64,000 bases of DNA from Colivivens sp964452915. GTDB taxonomy: Bacteria > Bacteroidota > Bacteroidia > Bacteroidales > Bacteroidaceae. The DNA lies in assembly GCA_964452915.1 (NCBI GenBank), contig CAYVNW010000004.1, positions 1 to 64,000 on the forward strand. Direction: 5' to 3'. A model generated the notes under the pieces. That model ran no database searches and was not told where the DNA came from. It was given only the letters and a program-made list of their open reading frames with translations. Below, piece by piece: positions 1-9,528 of the stretch; position 1 is the stretch's first letter, and each line of letters starts with the position of its first letter. The translations under genes were made by a program, and so were the position numbers.

Positions 1-1788
1 AAAAATATTGGAAAGTCTGCGTTCTATGAGTGCACTGGGTTGACTAAATCAGAATTTTCCAGCATTGAGAGTTTGTGTTCGATTAACTTTACTGTTGACA
101 CAGGTATTATCTCTTTTTCCAACCCACTATATTATGCTCATAACCTTTACATTGACGGAGAGAAAGTTACCAATATTATAATTCCTAGTTCCGTTACCTC
201 GATTGGTTCCCAGACATTCCGAGGGTGTACTGAACTAACAAGCATTACAATCCCTAACTCTGTAACTTCTATTGGGCCCTATGCGTTCAATGGTTGCACT
301 GGACTGACTTCGGTTAACATTCCTAATTCTGTGACAACAATAGAATCCAGCGCATTCCAAGGCTGCACTGGACTGACTTCGGTTATAATTCCTGATAATG
401 TTACATTTATTGGAACTGAGGCATTCCCAAGTTGCACTAATATCTACGTAAAAAGAGGAACGTATGCGTTGCTTGCCTTGTGGCATAGTAATTTTGTTCC
501 GTTCGAAACAGGCACCCATAATTTGTTGCAAAAACCTGTGATTAAAGTGGACGCAACTCAAACCTCTGCAACCTTCAAGATGGATGACAGCTATAGCGAG
601 TACGCATATTTTAGTAGCGACAATACATTAATCAAAAAAGAATATGTAGTGACTGATCTATATCCAGAGCATACGTACACGGACATATTTACGATACGCA
701 AATCTGCTACTGACAGCAAAGTGTCTTGTGACATTAAAGTCGAATACACTACTGACAGCTTAAGACCTAACGTAAGCATCATAGCAACATCGCCTTCAAC
801 TATCAATGTTGAGGGAACTTACACTGATGAAGATGTTGAAATTGGCAAATCAATTATCTCCATTATAGATAGTGTATACTTCGAAGGGGACAAGCACTGT
901 TTTACAGGCTTGAATCCAGATACTGAATATTTTATTTATTATTGCATTCAAATTGGGGATGGTGCAAGCTATTCGACAACAGAACGTTTTTATACTTCTA
1001 CCCTAACTCTTGAAACCCAACAGCCAAAAGTGATATCCGAAGGTAATGTAATTGTTCAAGCGACTTCCAATCTCGACGATGCAGAGACAAATGTTGGCTT
1101 CGAGTGGCGGCGCACCGACTGGATAGACGACTTCACGTCCAACTCGGGCAGCGGCTACCTGTATGAAGGAACGATGGAAGGCTACATACGCAATCTCAAC
1201 ACAAATTACCTGTGGAAGTACCGACCATATTATGAGGCAAACAACGGCACACGTTATTATGGGGAATGGGTGGGAATTGACCCTACAAATACAAGTTACT
1301 TCCAACCTACTGTTCACACATATGCAAGTGTCAGCGTGGATGGGAACAGTGCAAAAGTACGTGGATATGCTCAACGTGGTACTGATAATATCACAAGCCA
1401 AGGCTTCGCTTACTGGAAAGCCAACGTCTCAGCCGCCAATGTCAGGGCTGCCGCTCTTGCCGTTGCTACTATACCATCAAGTGCGAACATAGTGGAGGTG
1501 AAAGGCACAGTGATGGAGACCACACTACCAGGCTTGGACTACAACTCCACATATACCTACGTGGCATTTGTAACGACAAGTGAGGGAGAGACGTTCTATG
1601 GAACGGAACAAACATTCCAAACAGGTGACGATCCTACTGGTATCGACGATATAGTGGTTGACACCCTGCCACGCTCCTACTCCGTCAGTATCTACGACCT
1701 GTCGGGACGCAAGTACTCGACCCTGCAACGCGGCATCAACATCATACGCTACGATGACGGGACTGTGAAGAAAGTCCTTGTCAAGTGA
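1..1788 (+). CDS. BspA-like leucine-rich-repeat surface protein, 5' end missing
   Basis: The reading frame is open from the first base of the window, so the true start lies upstream; the TTG at 40 is not a real start. About the first 150 residues are tandem repeats of roughly 23 residues (IPNSVTSIG..AFxGCTGLTS), the LRR_5 type of Treponema/Bacteroidota BspA proteins. They are followed by about 370 residues of beta-rich, fibronectin-III-like modules. The protein ends in a tail (IYDLSGRKYSTLQRGINII, then DDGTVKKVLVK) that recurs in other secreted proteins of this window and fits a short type IX sorting signal. Family members are surface adhesins; the ligand here is unknown. The LRR assignment is firm, the sorting role is inference. 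Confidence 0.88.
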   Translation, partial: KNIGKSAFYECTGLTKSEFSSIESLCSINFTVDTGIISFSNPLYYAHNLYIDGEKVTNIIIPSSVTSIGSQTFRGCTELTSITIPNSVTSIGPYAFNGCTGLTSVNIPNSVTTIESSAFQGCTGLTSVIIPDNVTFIGTEAFPSCTNIYVKRGTYALLALWHSNFVPFETGTHNLLQKPVIKVDATQTSATFKMDDSYSEYAYFSSDNTLIKKEYVVTDLYPEHTYTDIFTIRKSATDSKVSCDIKVEYTTDSLRPNVSIIATSPSTINVEGTYTDEDVEIGKSIISIIDSVYFEGDKHCFTGLNPDTEYFIYYCIQIGDGASYSTTERFYTSTLTLETQQPKVISEGNVIVQATSNLDDAETNVGFEWRRTDWIDDFTSNSGSGYLYEGTMEGYIRNLNTNYLWKYRPYYEANNGTRYYGEWVGIDPTNTSYFQPTVHTYASVSVDGNSAKVRGYAQRGTDNITSQGFAYWKANVSAANVRAAALAVATIPSSANIVEVKGTVMETTLPGLDYNSTYTYVAFVTTSEGETFYGTEQTFQTGDDPTGIDDIVVDTLPRSYSVSIYDLSGRKYSTLQRGINIIRYDDGTVKKVLVK

Positions 1789-1998
1789 ACACCTTATATT
1801 AATATATAAGCGGCTCATTGGCGCATCCCTAAGTTTATGACAGGCTTGGGGATGATGCTTTAAATGGGTACGGCAAAATGAAGGACTAAGCCTCATATCT
1901 ATGAATGTTAAAATCTTGCATTAAATACATTGCAGTTTTTCAAATTATGAGAAACATCTTGTTGGATTGTGCAAAGTGTGCAATTACTAAAAATTATG

Positions 1999-2064
1999 CG
2001 CCCAACTGTTTTTTTTGAATTTCCCAATTGGGAAAAAGATTTTTTCCAACTGGGAAATTCTAAG
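1999..2064. repeat. 22-bp-period palindrome array A (three units)
   Basis: Cores CCCAACTG at 2001, CCCAATTG at 2023 and TCCAACTG at 2045 lie exactly 22 bp apart. The middle unit holds the perfect palindrome TTCCCAATTGGGAA; the third is nearly palindromic; the first is decayed on its right side. Units two and three can also pair with each other into one hairpin (arms 2017-2037 and 2041-2060, one mismatch and one bulge). This is the only structure I see in the 529-bp gap 1789-2317 between the converging BspA-like gene and porE, so it might act as a terminator, but it lacks a clean U-tract on either strand. Confidence 0.7.
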
Positions 2065-2317
2065 GGGTGTTTTCAGCGTTTAAAGCCGTATGAGAATGTG
2101 CAAGTTTACGTTGTAGTATGACAGGCATCAACATATACCATAATTCCCGAATTTCTTGTTTCAAATATACAAGAGATTTAAGTTCGACGAATTTATAATA
2201 ATGTTACTTACTCCAGTGCGCTCGCGGCTAATCGATCTATCGATCATCCATTGCATCACTGAAGGTTATTGCTTCATGCCTTGGTGTTCCCGCATTAATT
2301 GTATGCTTATTTTTGCT

Positions 2318-4399
2318 CTATTTATCATCCTCTTTAGCTCCCTCCTGCTCTTTGTACACAGCCTCTTCTGAGTCGTCCCGTGATGTTGTTGGTGCAGAGT
2401 CGTACTCCTTCAGGGTAGTGCCGTAGGTGGTACGTAACACTTTGAATTCGGTGCGACGGTTGATGGCGTTGCAAATCTCCTGCTCCTCGGGCTTCAGACT
2501 CAATATAAACTGTTCGGTAAGAGTGTCTCCCTCGGTTAGGAAACTATATGTATCGGCAAGACGTCGTCTGACCACTTTTGGGCGTTCCTCTCCATATCCG
2601 ACAGCCGTGAGACGATCTGCCTTTATACCGTGTGCGACCAAGTACCTCACCACTGATTCGGCCCTACGTTGCGACAGGCGCTTGTTGTATTCATCATTTC
2701 CACGATAGTCGCAGTGGGCAGCCAGTTCGATCGTTATGTTAGGGTTCTCGTTCATCATAATCACAAGACTGTCAAGCGACTTTGTTGAGGCCTCGGTAAG
2801 CGTTGCTTTGTCGAATTCATAGAAGATATTATCGATCAATACAGGAATGTCGATAGGAGGAAGCGGAAACTGCAAGGTGTATTCTGCACTCTCTCTTATG
2901 TCTTTTGGAACCGATATTTCCTGCTTCACATTAAGATAACCTTTACAAGTACCGAGCATGACATAGCTGACGCCCGGTGTCAAGACTTTTTGAAATGAGC
3001 CGTCACCCTTGACACTAAGCTTCTCGTTAGTACCATCGTCTCCTATAACATAAACAAGTCCCTCAGGCAATTCATAACCGTCTTTCTCGTATACCCATCC
3101 GGTAACTACTTGCAATATCTCCGGTAATTCAAAGCTATAGATATTCTCCCACCCGCGACTGTTGTCGCCACGGCTCGATGAGAAAAAGCCACGATTGTGC
3201 ACTCCTTCGAATGTCATGCCGAAATCGTCGGCACTGGAATTGAGTGGATATTGCTGGTTTTCCACTATCCAACCCTTCACGCTGTCGACAGTCGCCTTGA
3301 AGATGTCAAGACCGCCCATGCCCGGATGTCCGTCGGACGAGAAATACAATTCACCGTTTGGACGGAAAGATGGAAACATCTCATTACCCACAGTATTTAT
3401 AGGACGACCAAGATTTTCAGCTCCTCCAAAACCGTCTTTCATTATACGTGTGCGCCAAATGTCATATCCGCCCTCACCTCCTGGCATATCGCTCACAAAG
3501 TACAGCCACTCGCCGTCGGGACTCACAGCCGGATGAGCGAAGGAAGAAAGCGTGTCTTTACTGATTTCACACTTCACCGGCTTGCCCCAAGATGCATCGG
3601 AGCGTGACGACTGGTATATCTCTGCATAACGCGGATATGACGGGTCGGAACTGCAGCGCGTGAAATATAGGGTCTTACCGTCGGGCGATATACAACTTAC
3701 ACCATCGTCGTACTCGCTGTTGATTTCAGAGGCAATTTCTTCTACTTGTTTCCAACGTTTGTTCTCATCTTTCTTGGCAATAAACATGTCGGACGGCTTC
3801 ACTCCCGTTATGCCACTAAGTGCGTCGCCGGTAGCATTCCTGCGGGTTGATGTAATAATGAGTTGGTCGCTATCATCGCCAAAGAGCATAGGAGAATAAT
3901 CAGAACGCGATGAATTAAAAAGAGCTTCCTTCTTCACCTTGTAAAGATTGGGATTAGCCTTCCACTGGGGCGCAAGCTCACTTGACTGCAAACCGGAACG
4001 AGCGAGTTCATTGTCAGGGTCAAGTTTCAGATACGCTGAGAAACTTTCCTTGGCACCTTTGTAGTTCGCCAATTTCAGTTGCTGTGTGCCCAAATAAAGC
4101 AAAGCTGTTGAATCAGGATAATTATATCTCACAGCCGTTGCAAACGCCTGCATCGCTTTTTGTGGATTGTTTATACGGCGATAGCAGTCGCCCATACGGA
4201 ACGACCGGTCGGCGCGTCGGGCTTTGTTTCTCGACGGCACACGCTGATATGACTTCTTGTAGTATTGTGCCGCAACATAATACTCGCCCAATGCGAAAGA
4301 CTGGTTGCCCTTCTTCAAGTAAATGCCTTCATTACTACAGGAAGCGACAAGAAGCGCCACTGAAACAACCGCATATATGTATCTGACTTTGCTCATCAT
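2318..4399 (-). CDS. porE: PorE-like type IX secretion lipoprotein (TPR, beta-propeller, CRD, OmpA)
   Basis: A 693-residue lipoprotein with signal peptide and lipobox LVASC (Cys21). TPR-like helices span about 25-135, a WD40/PD40-type beta-propeller about 160-425 (PSD/SPDG motifs, GGYDIW and GGLDIF blades), a carboxypeptidase-regulatory-like beta-sandwich about 430-500, and an OmpA peptidoglycan-binding domain about 520-655 (AHCDYRG, later NRRTEFKV). This order matches PorE, which anchors the PorK/N ring complex to peptidoglycan in Porphyromonas. The acidic tail after 660 is low complexity. It lies 92 bp downstream of the PI-PLC-like gene on the same strand. Other OmpA/TPR/PD40 paralogs exist in Bacteroidota, so the PorE name rests on the full domain order. 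Confidence 0.82.
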   Translation of the reverse strand: MMSKVRYIYAVVSVALLVASCSNEGIYLKKGNQSFALGEYYVAAQYYKKSYQRVPSRNKARRADRSFRMGDCYRRINNPQKAMQAFATAVRYNYPDSTALLYLGTQQLKLANYKGAKESFSAYLKLDPDNELARSGLQSSELAPQWKANPNLYKVKKEALFNSSRSDYSPMLFGDDSDQLIITSTRRNATGDALSGITGVKPSDMFIAKKDENKRWKQVEEIASEINSEYDDGVSCISPDGKTLYFTRCSSDPSYPRYAEIYQSSRSDASWGKPVKCEISKDTLSSFAHPAVSPDGEWLYFVSDMPGGEGGYDIWRTRIMKDGFGGAENLGRPINTVGNEMFPSFRPNGELYFSSDGHPGMGGLDIFKATVDSVKGWIVENQQYPLNSSADDFGMTFEGVHNRGFFSSSRGDNSRGWENIYSFELPEILQVVTGWVYEKDGYELPEGLVYVIGDDGTNEKLSVKGDGSFQKVLTPGVSYVMLGTCKGYLNVKQEISVPKDIRESAEYTLQFPLPPIDIPVLIDNIFYEFDKATLTEASTKSLDSLVIMMNENPNITIELAAHCDYRGNDEYNKRLSQRRAESVVRYLVAHGIKADRLTAVGYGEERPKVVRRRLADTYSFLTEGDTLTEQFILSLKPEEQEICNAINRRTEFKVLRTTYGTTLKEYDSAPTTSRDDSEEAVYKEQEGAKEDDK

Positions 4400-4491
4400 A
4401 CATTATGAAACGTTGAAACGTTTGCCTTTATTGTGTTGCCTCAGTCATGTCTTCCTTGTTTTTCCCTACACGTAAGGCCAATGAATATATG

Positions 4492-5679
4492 TTACTTGTA
4501 AAGCAACTTAGCGACAGAGCCGTCGTCATAGCGCACAATATTGATTCCCTTCTTAATGCCATCCAGTTGCATTCCCGAAACCGAATAGATACCGGAAGTT
4601 TCTTTGTTTTCTGTCACGGGTATTATGCCAGACGTATCTTGCAGATACTTGAAATTGTTGTCGATGATCGCCCTTACAAGTTCAGCTCCTTTCACCTCAT
4701 ACTCTCCCGTACTATCCACTCCCGCATAGTCCATCATGATGATTCCTGTTGGCCCAGCATCGTGAGATGCAAGATAATCGAGTATTGCTTTGTGTGAATG
4801 TGTGGCATTATCGCGATATCCGTCACTTGTTGAGATCTCGTAACCGAACAACGACACGACTTGCGAATAAGCAGATGCGAAATTGATAACCCACCGGATG
4901 GTACTTGCCATTGTAGCCGAAGTCTTGTGCTTCGTACTAAAATCCAACAGTCTGTTGATTGCCGCAATCTTAGTGTCCACCCAACCCTCATTATGAGTGT
5001 CCGAGTAGTCTTGCATATACAACTTGGCTGTAATGCTGTTTATGCCTGCAATCACGCCTTGTGTCTGCTTTGACCAATTAGCCTCGCCTGTCCAGTTCTT
5101 GAAGATACCTCCAACAGGATTGGTTGAGTAATTGTCACGGCTGAGTAGGAGTATCTTGCCGCGCACATCACCGACCTTTAAGTCGTTCTTGAAAACTGCG
5201 AAATAATCTTTTAAGTCATCACGATTCAATATTTCAAGCAATCGGGTATTATACACATTCTCTACTTGGTCACCACTTGTCTCATGAAGCAGATGTAGGA
5301 GAACAAACTCTGACGGGTTGGCTATAAGCGAGTCACGCAACAGACAGAGAACATCTTCGAAATGAGCACTCGTAGGCACTATGCCATGATTGATATTCAT
5401 GTAGTTCTCGTATACACACGGACGCAAGTCGAACATCCGTACGCCAACGCTCCATTGGTCTCTTATGCTTAGATCTTGTGTCTTGGCAAACTGGTTTCCG
5501 AGTTCCTCGCTTCCTTCCGCCCAACCTTCGCCTGTAGCCGCATCGTGCGCCCCAGGGATTGACAGTACTGCAACATAAGCGTCATCAGGCAAGCGTCCCA
5601 TCCAATTATCGGCTCGCACCTGTGCTGCTATATTTATACCTATCAATACCGGCAAGAAAAATTCTTTACTTATATTCAT
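4492..5679 (-). CDS. Secreted phosphatidylinositol-specific phospholipase C X-domain protein
   Basis: 395 residues with an N-terminal signal-like hydrophobic stretch ending near ADN25. The PI-PLC X-box hallmarks are present: SIPGAHDAATG (His45), RMFDLRP (Arg81, Asp84) and MNINHG (His98), which match the paired catalytic histidines of bacterial PI-PLC. Bacterial enzymes cleave phosphatidylinositol or GPI anchors without calcium; the substrate here is unknown. The C-terminus (SGIYSVSGMQLDGIKKGINI, then DDGSVAKLLYK) is the same tail type as in the BspA-like protein, suggesting type IX export. It lies 50 bp downstream of the BNR gene and may share its transcript. Confidence 0.85.
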   Translation of the reverse strand: MNISKEFFLPVLIGINIAAQVRADNWMGRLPDDAYVAVLSIPGAHDAATGEGWAEGSEELGNQFAKTQDLSIRDQWSVGVRMFDLRPCVYENYMNINHGIVPTSAHFEDVLCLLRDSLIANPSEFVLLHLLHETSGDQVENVYNTRLLEILNRDDLKDYFAVFKNDLKVGDVRGKILLLSRDNYSTNPVGGIFKNWTGEANWSKQTQGVIAGINSITAKLYMQDYSDTHNEGWVDTKIAAINRLLDFSTKHKTSATMASTIRWVINFASAYSQVVSLFGYEISTSDGYRDNATHSHKAILDYLASHDAGPTGIIMMDYAGVDSTGEYEVKGAELVRAIIDNNFKYLQDTSGIIPVTENKETSGIYSVSGMQLDGIKKGINIVRYDDGSVAKLLYK

Positions 5680-5729
5680 GTATTATTTTATTTAATGGTA
5701 TTTCTTTCTTATGTTACATACTATTTATT

Positions 5730-8700
5730 TCATCTGAGGCTTTTCATGACCGTATTCCCTTTCTTCTCAATGTAGATACCATGGACGATATCAGATCTAC
5801 GTACTTGACGGCCATTCAAATCATAGAACACAGAGTTCGAAGAAGATTCGACATCGTCTGTCACGTTGTGTATTGCATCTGATGTGCCGGGATTTGCGAT
5901 AGCGTCGCGCAGGGCGATATAAGCAGCATACACTTCATCCCAAGTATTGCTGTCAGACATTTTTCCGGCCGCAGATATAGCTATTGTCAAAGTCTCGTCA
6001 GTAGCATCGCCTCTGCTCTTTGTGGCAGATAAGATATCAGTCAGCAGACTTAGCAAGGCTGACTTTGTTTTCAATGCAGTTACATCACGCAGACAAAAGT
6101 TGTCGAATCCGGAAAAAGATTCTGTGCCATTAGTCAACTTCTTGGCACAAAAGCCTACATTAAGCGATTCAAAACCATTGAGAGTGAATGGGAGTATCTG
6201 CGTCTGCCACTTGGTTGACGAAGTCGTAACAGACAACGTTTGAGCATCAGACTGTTGGGGTGTAACCAGCAGTTGGCTGCTACCTGTTCCGCCAGAATAC
6301 CATACATCGGCAATAAGTTCGTAAGCGCCAGCCGGCAACACATTCAAAGATTGGTTGAAACCTATAGATGATTTGCCCCATTTCTGTCGGACAAGATAGG
6401 TGTTCGCTCCCATCTGTCCTGTCCGTGCATTTAATGGAGCCGTGAAAAGATTACCGTATAAGTCGGTTGGGTTCAAGATGCTCATATCATTCTCATTGCC
6501 ATTCTGATAGTTGGCTTCCCATCCTTCCGGCAAATAAATAGCACGGTCGGATGTCACGCCTGAATTCTCCATAGTCTTATAAGAAGATTCGAATCCAGGA
6601 TTTGCAATTGAGTCCGTGTAGTCAATAATCAGAGCGCTATCTCCTTCATGTACATCATAGCCCTGCAAAGTAGCAAGTTCATTCTGTGTAAGTGCGATGT
6701 TGTAGAGGCGGAAGTTGTCGATCGTACCTATATAGTCGGCATTGTCCGAGTTGTCCTGCCACCACTGAGTACGTGCAATGTAGTTGCGTAAGTCAGTACC
6801 GTTAGCAGTCAGTTGGTAAGGTTCACATATATTGTTTGTGCCGCTTGCCACTACATCTCCATCGATATAGATTGTAGTCAGATGGTCGGCAGCATTGAAA
6901 GTGACAGCCACATTGTAAGTCGTATCTGCGGTAAGTGTTGTAGATGCGGTTACCAATGTTGTTGAGCCACCATTATATTTAATTCCTGCCGACAAAGCAT
7001 TGGCACGCAGAAAGAAGCTGTTGTTCGCGCCAACACCAAAGTCAAAGAAGCGTGGTAATTTATCTAAACTCTTTGGTGTAGCTTGCAGTAGTACTGTATA
7101 GCTACGCAAGCTGTCGATTATGTGTGATGGTGCAAGTGCATATCCATTCGTACTGAATCCTGTTGCCGTGTTCTGCGTCGTATTCAAAGTACCGTCCACA
7201 GTCGCCTTGCCCATAACAGCCAAGTCGCGTCCGTTACCACTCAAGTCACGTACTTGCGTGACACCATCCTGTATGTATGTCTCGTCTGTTTCAAAGTCGT
7301 ACCTTAACATGAGATTGTTTGTTATGTCACGAGGCAGCACCGTAGTCTGGAATTTCAATGTGTCAGTACCGCTTACAGCTGTAAGGGTGACATCTGTGGC
7401 AGTTGCAGGATAGTGGTCTATACCATCATTGCTCAGCACATGTCCATCACTTGAGGTCCAACTTATTGCCGCACCCGAACTGATACTTGTAGGCAGTACG
7501 ATATCAGTAGTTACAGGATTCGGAATACTTATTTGAGCCAGACTGCTATACACTACAAGCCGGCGCACTTCATCTTGTGAGATTGCACGGTTGTAGACGG
7601 AATAGCCGTCTACACTACCCCAGAACCCACCGACTGACACATCGCCCAAAGTCAGTCCATCTGAATCAACAATCATTTCAATGAGATGATTGCGGTAAAT
7701 GACAAGTCTGCTACCATCGTATGTCAGTGTGAGATATGGTTTAGTTATTGGGCAATTGTAATAGCTTGATGGAGTGTCAGCAGTATAGAATGGTGTGGCA
7801 CTTGTGTATGTTTTGCCATTCAACTTCACATAGATGTAATGATTTGCATTAAGACCAAGCATAATGTCGGAACCGATGTGCAGTAACTCTCCGCTATAAG
7901 GATCGGTTGAGATCACTGGTGAAATACTTACGGAGAAAGTTCCGCTGCCGGTGCCGTCAAACACTTTTACCATTTCACTCTCTGTCATAGTCAGACTTTT
8001 CCCTGCTTCTGTCTTAAGCAATCCATTGTTCAAATCGGCTGCATCTTCCGGAAGTTTCCAATCAGAATGCAATTCTGTCGGGTAAGTTTTAAACCAATAT
8101 ACATAATCTCCATACATCCAACAAAGGCGTAATGGCGACTTAGCCGACCCAGGCAGAATGAACGGGCGTACATTATTTTTCTGAGAGTTTTTAGTCAACT
8201 GCTGTTTATCAGTAATGTTACCAGCGTCGTCAAGCACGTATTTCCATATCTCATATACACTTGTTCCTGACGCATTAGCAGTCGGCAGAGAAACGTAAAC
8301 ATTGTTTACTGTGTCAGGATCGATAGCTATGCCCGAGGAATAGCACAGTTCCCTGTTCTGCCCGTGGAACGACCTGCCGCCATATCCTATATCGATAAGT
8401 TTCCATTCATTGCCAGTCCAGCGTGCATAGTAGTATTCATGATCCGTTTTCGCATTGTTGATGCGCACCATAGCCACTACAGGGTTGTCAGCACTGTCGG
8501 TGGCAATTTGCCAAATCCAATCGCGAAAGGAACTGGGGGCATCCACAACAGTTAGCGGATAACTGTTCTTGTAGTTCGACGTCTTATAAATATAGAAAGG
8601 ACCATTGCCTATGACCGACAATTGATTGCCTTTCACATCACGAAGAATCGGGCCTTCAGTTCCTCCTGCATTGATATCGATTGTATTGAAATATACCCAG

Positions 8701-9410
8701 TTCGGGTATTCATTGTCAGGATGTCCTGTAGTATATGTCAGATAGATCTTATCCTTTCCATTGCTCTGGTATTTCACATATGGGCGCGCAGCCGTACTCT
8801 GCACGATTTGCTTCGGTCCGAAATCAAATGTACAGTCATCGTTACCATCAGGCATCGTAAGCCGACCGATTGTAGGATGCCAATTGATGCCACGCCAGCA
8901 CAAGTAGATGTGTGTAGGGTCTTCACTTAAAATAAAAGGTGAAGGATATGTCGTGTTGTTTGCTACTGTTATGACTTTCTCCGCTCCCAATTGTGTTATG
9001 TCGTATGGACGTACGGAAATACGGTAGTAGAAACGGGGCTCAGATGTATGTGCCATGTAAAAAATCATTACACGTCCATCGGGAAGTACAAGGAACGTTG
9101 GGTTGTTATGATCGTCAGGCTGAAAGTTGCTTCGCACAAGCACCTCATTTTTCCTGCCGGTCACAAAATCCATTTGCATTGCCTTAATACTTCCGTGAAC
9201 GTCAATATAGCCAATCCATGAAACATTCACTCCCGCATTTGCATCTTCATAATGGGTCGCCCTTGGGTCTGCGAACCAACACCAGGCACCTTCGCGTGCT
9301 ACTTCATAACCACTGAATGCCTCCTGAGCGTGAATATCGTTCACACAGAACATCAACAACAGTAGTATGACTTTCCATTTAGTTGTAACTGTAATCATAT
9401 TGTTTTCCAT
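5730..9410 (-). CDS. Large secreted BNR-4/LamG multidomain protein, probable polysaccharide-active enzyme
   Basis: 1226 residues with signal peptide (cleavage near IHAQ29). About 30-450 is a BNR-4 seven-bladed propeller (GAWCWFADPRA near the start, HNNPTFLVLPDGRVM, YPSPF, CWRGINWHP). A concanavalin/LamG-like module follows, about 460-630, then an atrophied Ig-like domain about 635-705, a second LamG module about 710-925, a carbohydrate-binding-like beta-sandwich about 945-1125 and a tail resembling a type IX signal (VFYDLNGRQV...GIYIEKKG). BNR-4 propellers occur in several polysaccharide lyase families acting on ulvan- or pectin-type substrates, but I cannot place this one in a family. The start at 9410 precedes a good signal peptide. 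Confidence 0.82.
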   Translation of the reverse strand: MENNMITVTTKWKVILLLLMFCVNDIHAQEAFSGYEVAREGAWCWFADPRATHYEDANAGVNVSWIGYIDVHGSIKAMQMDFVTGRKNEVLVRSNFQPDDHNNPTFLVLPDGRVMIFYMAHTSEPRFYYRISVRPYDITQLGAEKVITVANNTTYPSPFILSEDPTHIYLCWRGINWHPTIGRLTMPDGNDDCTFDFGPKQIVQSTAARPYVKYQSNGKDKIYLTYTTGHPDNEYPNWVYFNTIDINAGGTEGPILRDVKGNQLSVIGNGPFYIYKTSNYKNSYPLTVVDAPSSFRDWIWQIATDSADNPVVAMVRINNAKTDHEYYYARWTGNEWKLIDIGYGGRSFHGQNRELCYSSGIAIDPDTVNNVYVSLPTANASGTSVYEIWKYVLDDAGNITDKQQLTKNSQKNNVRPFILPGSAKSPLRLCWMYGDYVYWFKTYPTELHSDWKLPEDAADLNNGLLKTEAGKSLTMTESEMVKVFDGTGSGTFSVSISPVISTDPYSGELLHIGSDIMLGLNANHYIYVKLNGKTYTSATPFYTADTPSSYYNCPITKPYLTLTYDGSRLVIYRNHLIEMIVDSDGLTLGDVSVGGFWGSVDGYSVYNRAISQDEVRRLVVYSSLAQISIPNPVTTDIVLPTSISSGAAISWTSSDGHVLSNDGIDHYPATATDVTLTAVSGTDTLKFQTTVLPRDITNNLMLRYDFETDETYIQDGVTQVRDLSGNGRDLAVMGKATVDGTLNTTQNTATGFSTNGYALAPSHIIDSLRSYTVLLQATPKSLDKLPRFFDFGVGANNSFFLRANALSAGIKYNGGSTTLVTASTTLTADTTYNVAVTFNAADHLTTIYIDGDVVASGTNNICEPYQLTANGTDLRNYIARTQWWQDNSDNADYIGTIDNFRLYNIALTQNELATLQGYDVHEGDSALIIDYTDSIANPGFESSYKTMENSGVTSDRAIYLPEGWEANYQNGNENDMSILNPTDLYGNLFTAPLNARTGQMGANTYLVRQKWGKSSIGFNQSLNVLPAGAYELIADVWYSGGTGSSQLLVTPQQSDAQTLSVTTSSTKWQTQILPFTLNGFESLNVGFCAKKLTNGTESFSGFDNFCLRDVTALKTKSALLSLLTDILSATKSRGDATDETLTIAISAAGKMSDSNTWDEVYAAYIALRDAIANPGTSDAIHNVTDDVESSSNSVFYDLNGRQVRRSDIVHGIYIEKKGNTVMKSLR

Positions 9411-9504
9411 TTAACAAATTAATGTGTATTCTCAAAAACTATATACCCATGCAAATGTACAACATTTATTTCAATAGCCACAGAAAATACGGATAAAAAT
9501 ACTA

Positions 9505-9512
9505 TCTTTGCA
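9505..9512 (+). promoter_or_regulatory. Probable Bacteroidota -7 box for the DMT transporter gene
   Basis: TATCTTTG lies 17 bp upstream of the ATG at 9529, in the 118-bp region between divergent genes. It fits the TAnnTTTG consensus, but no clear TTTG element is found 19-20 bp upstream. Confidence 0.45.
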
Positions 9513-9528
9513 CTGAAAAACAAAAGAA

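Noticed and set aside
1999..2064. CRISPR array
   Set aside because: The units adjoin or overlap with no unique spacers, and the period of 22 bp is too short; the same holds for the arrays at 10846 and 48058.
2156..2371. 71-codon hydrophobic plus-strand frame near the porE end
   Set aside because: It overlaps the porE 3' end, has no recognisable features and looks like an AT-rich chance frame.
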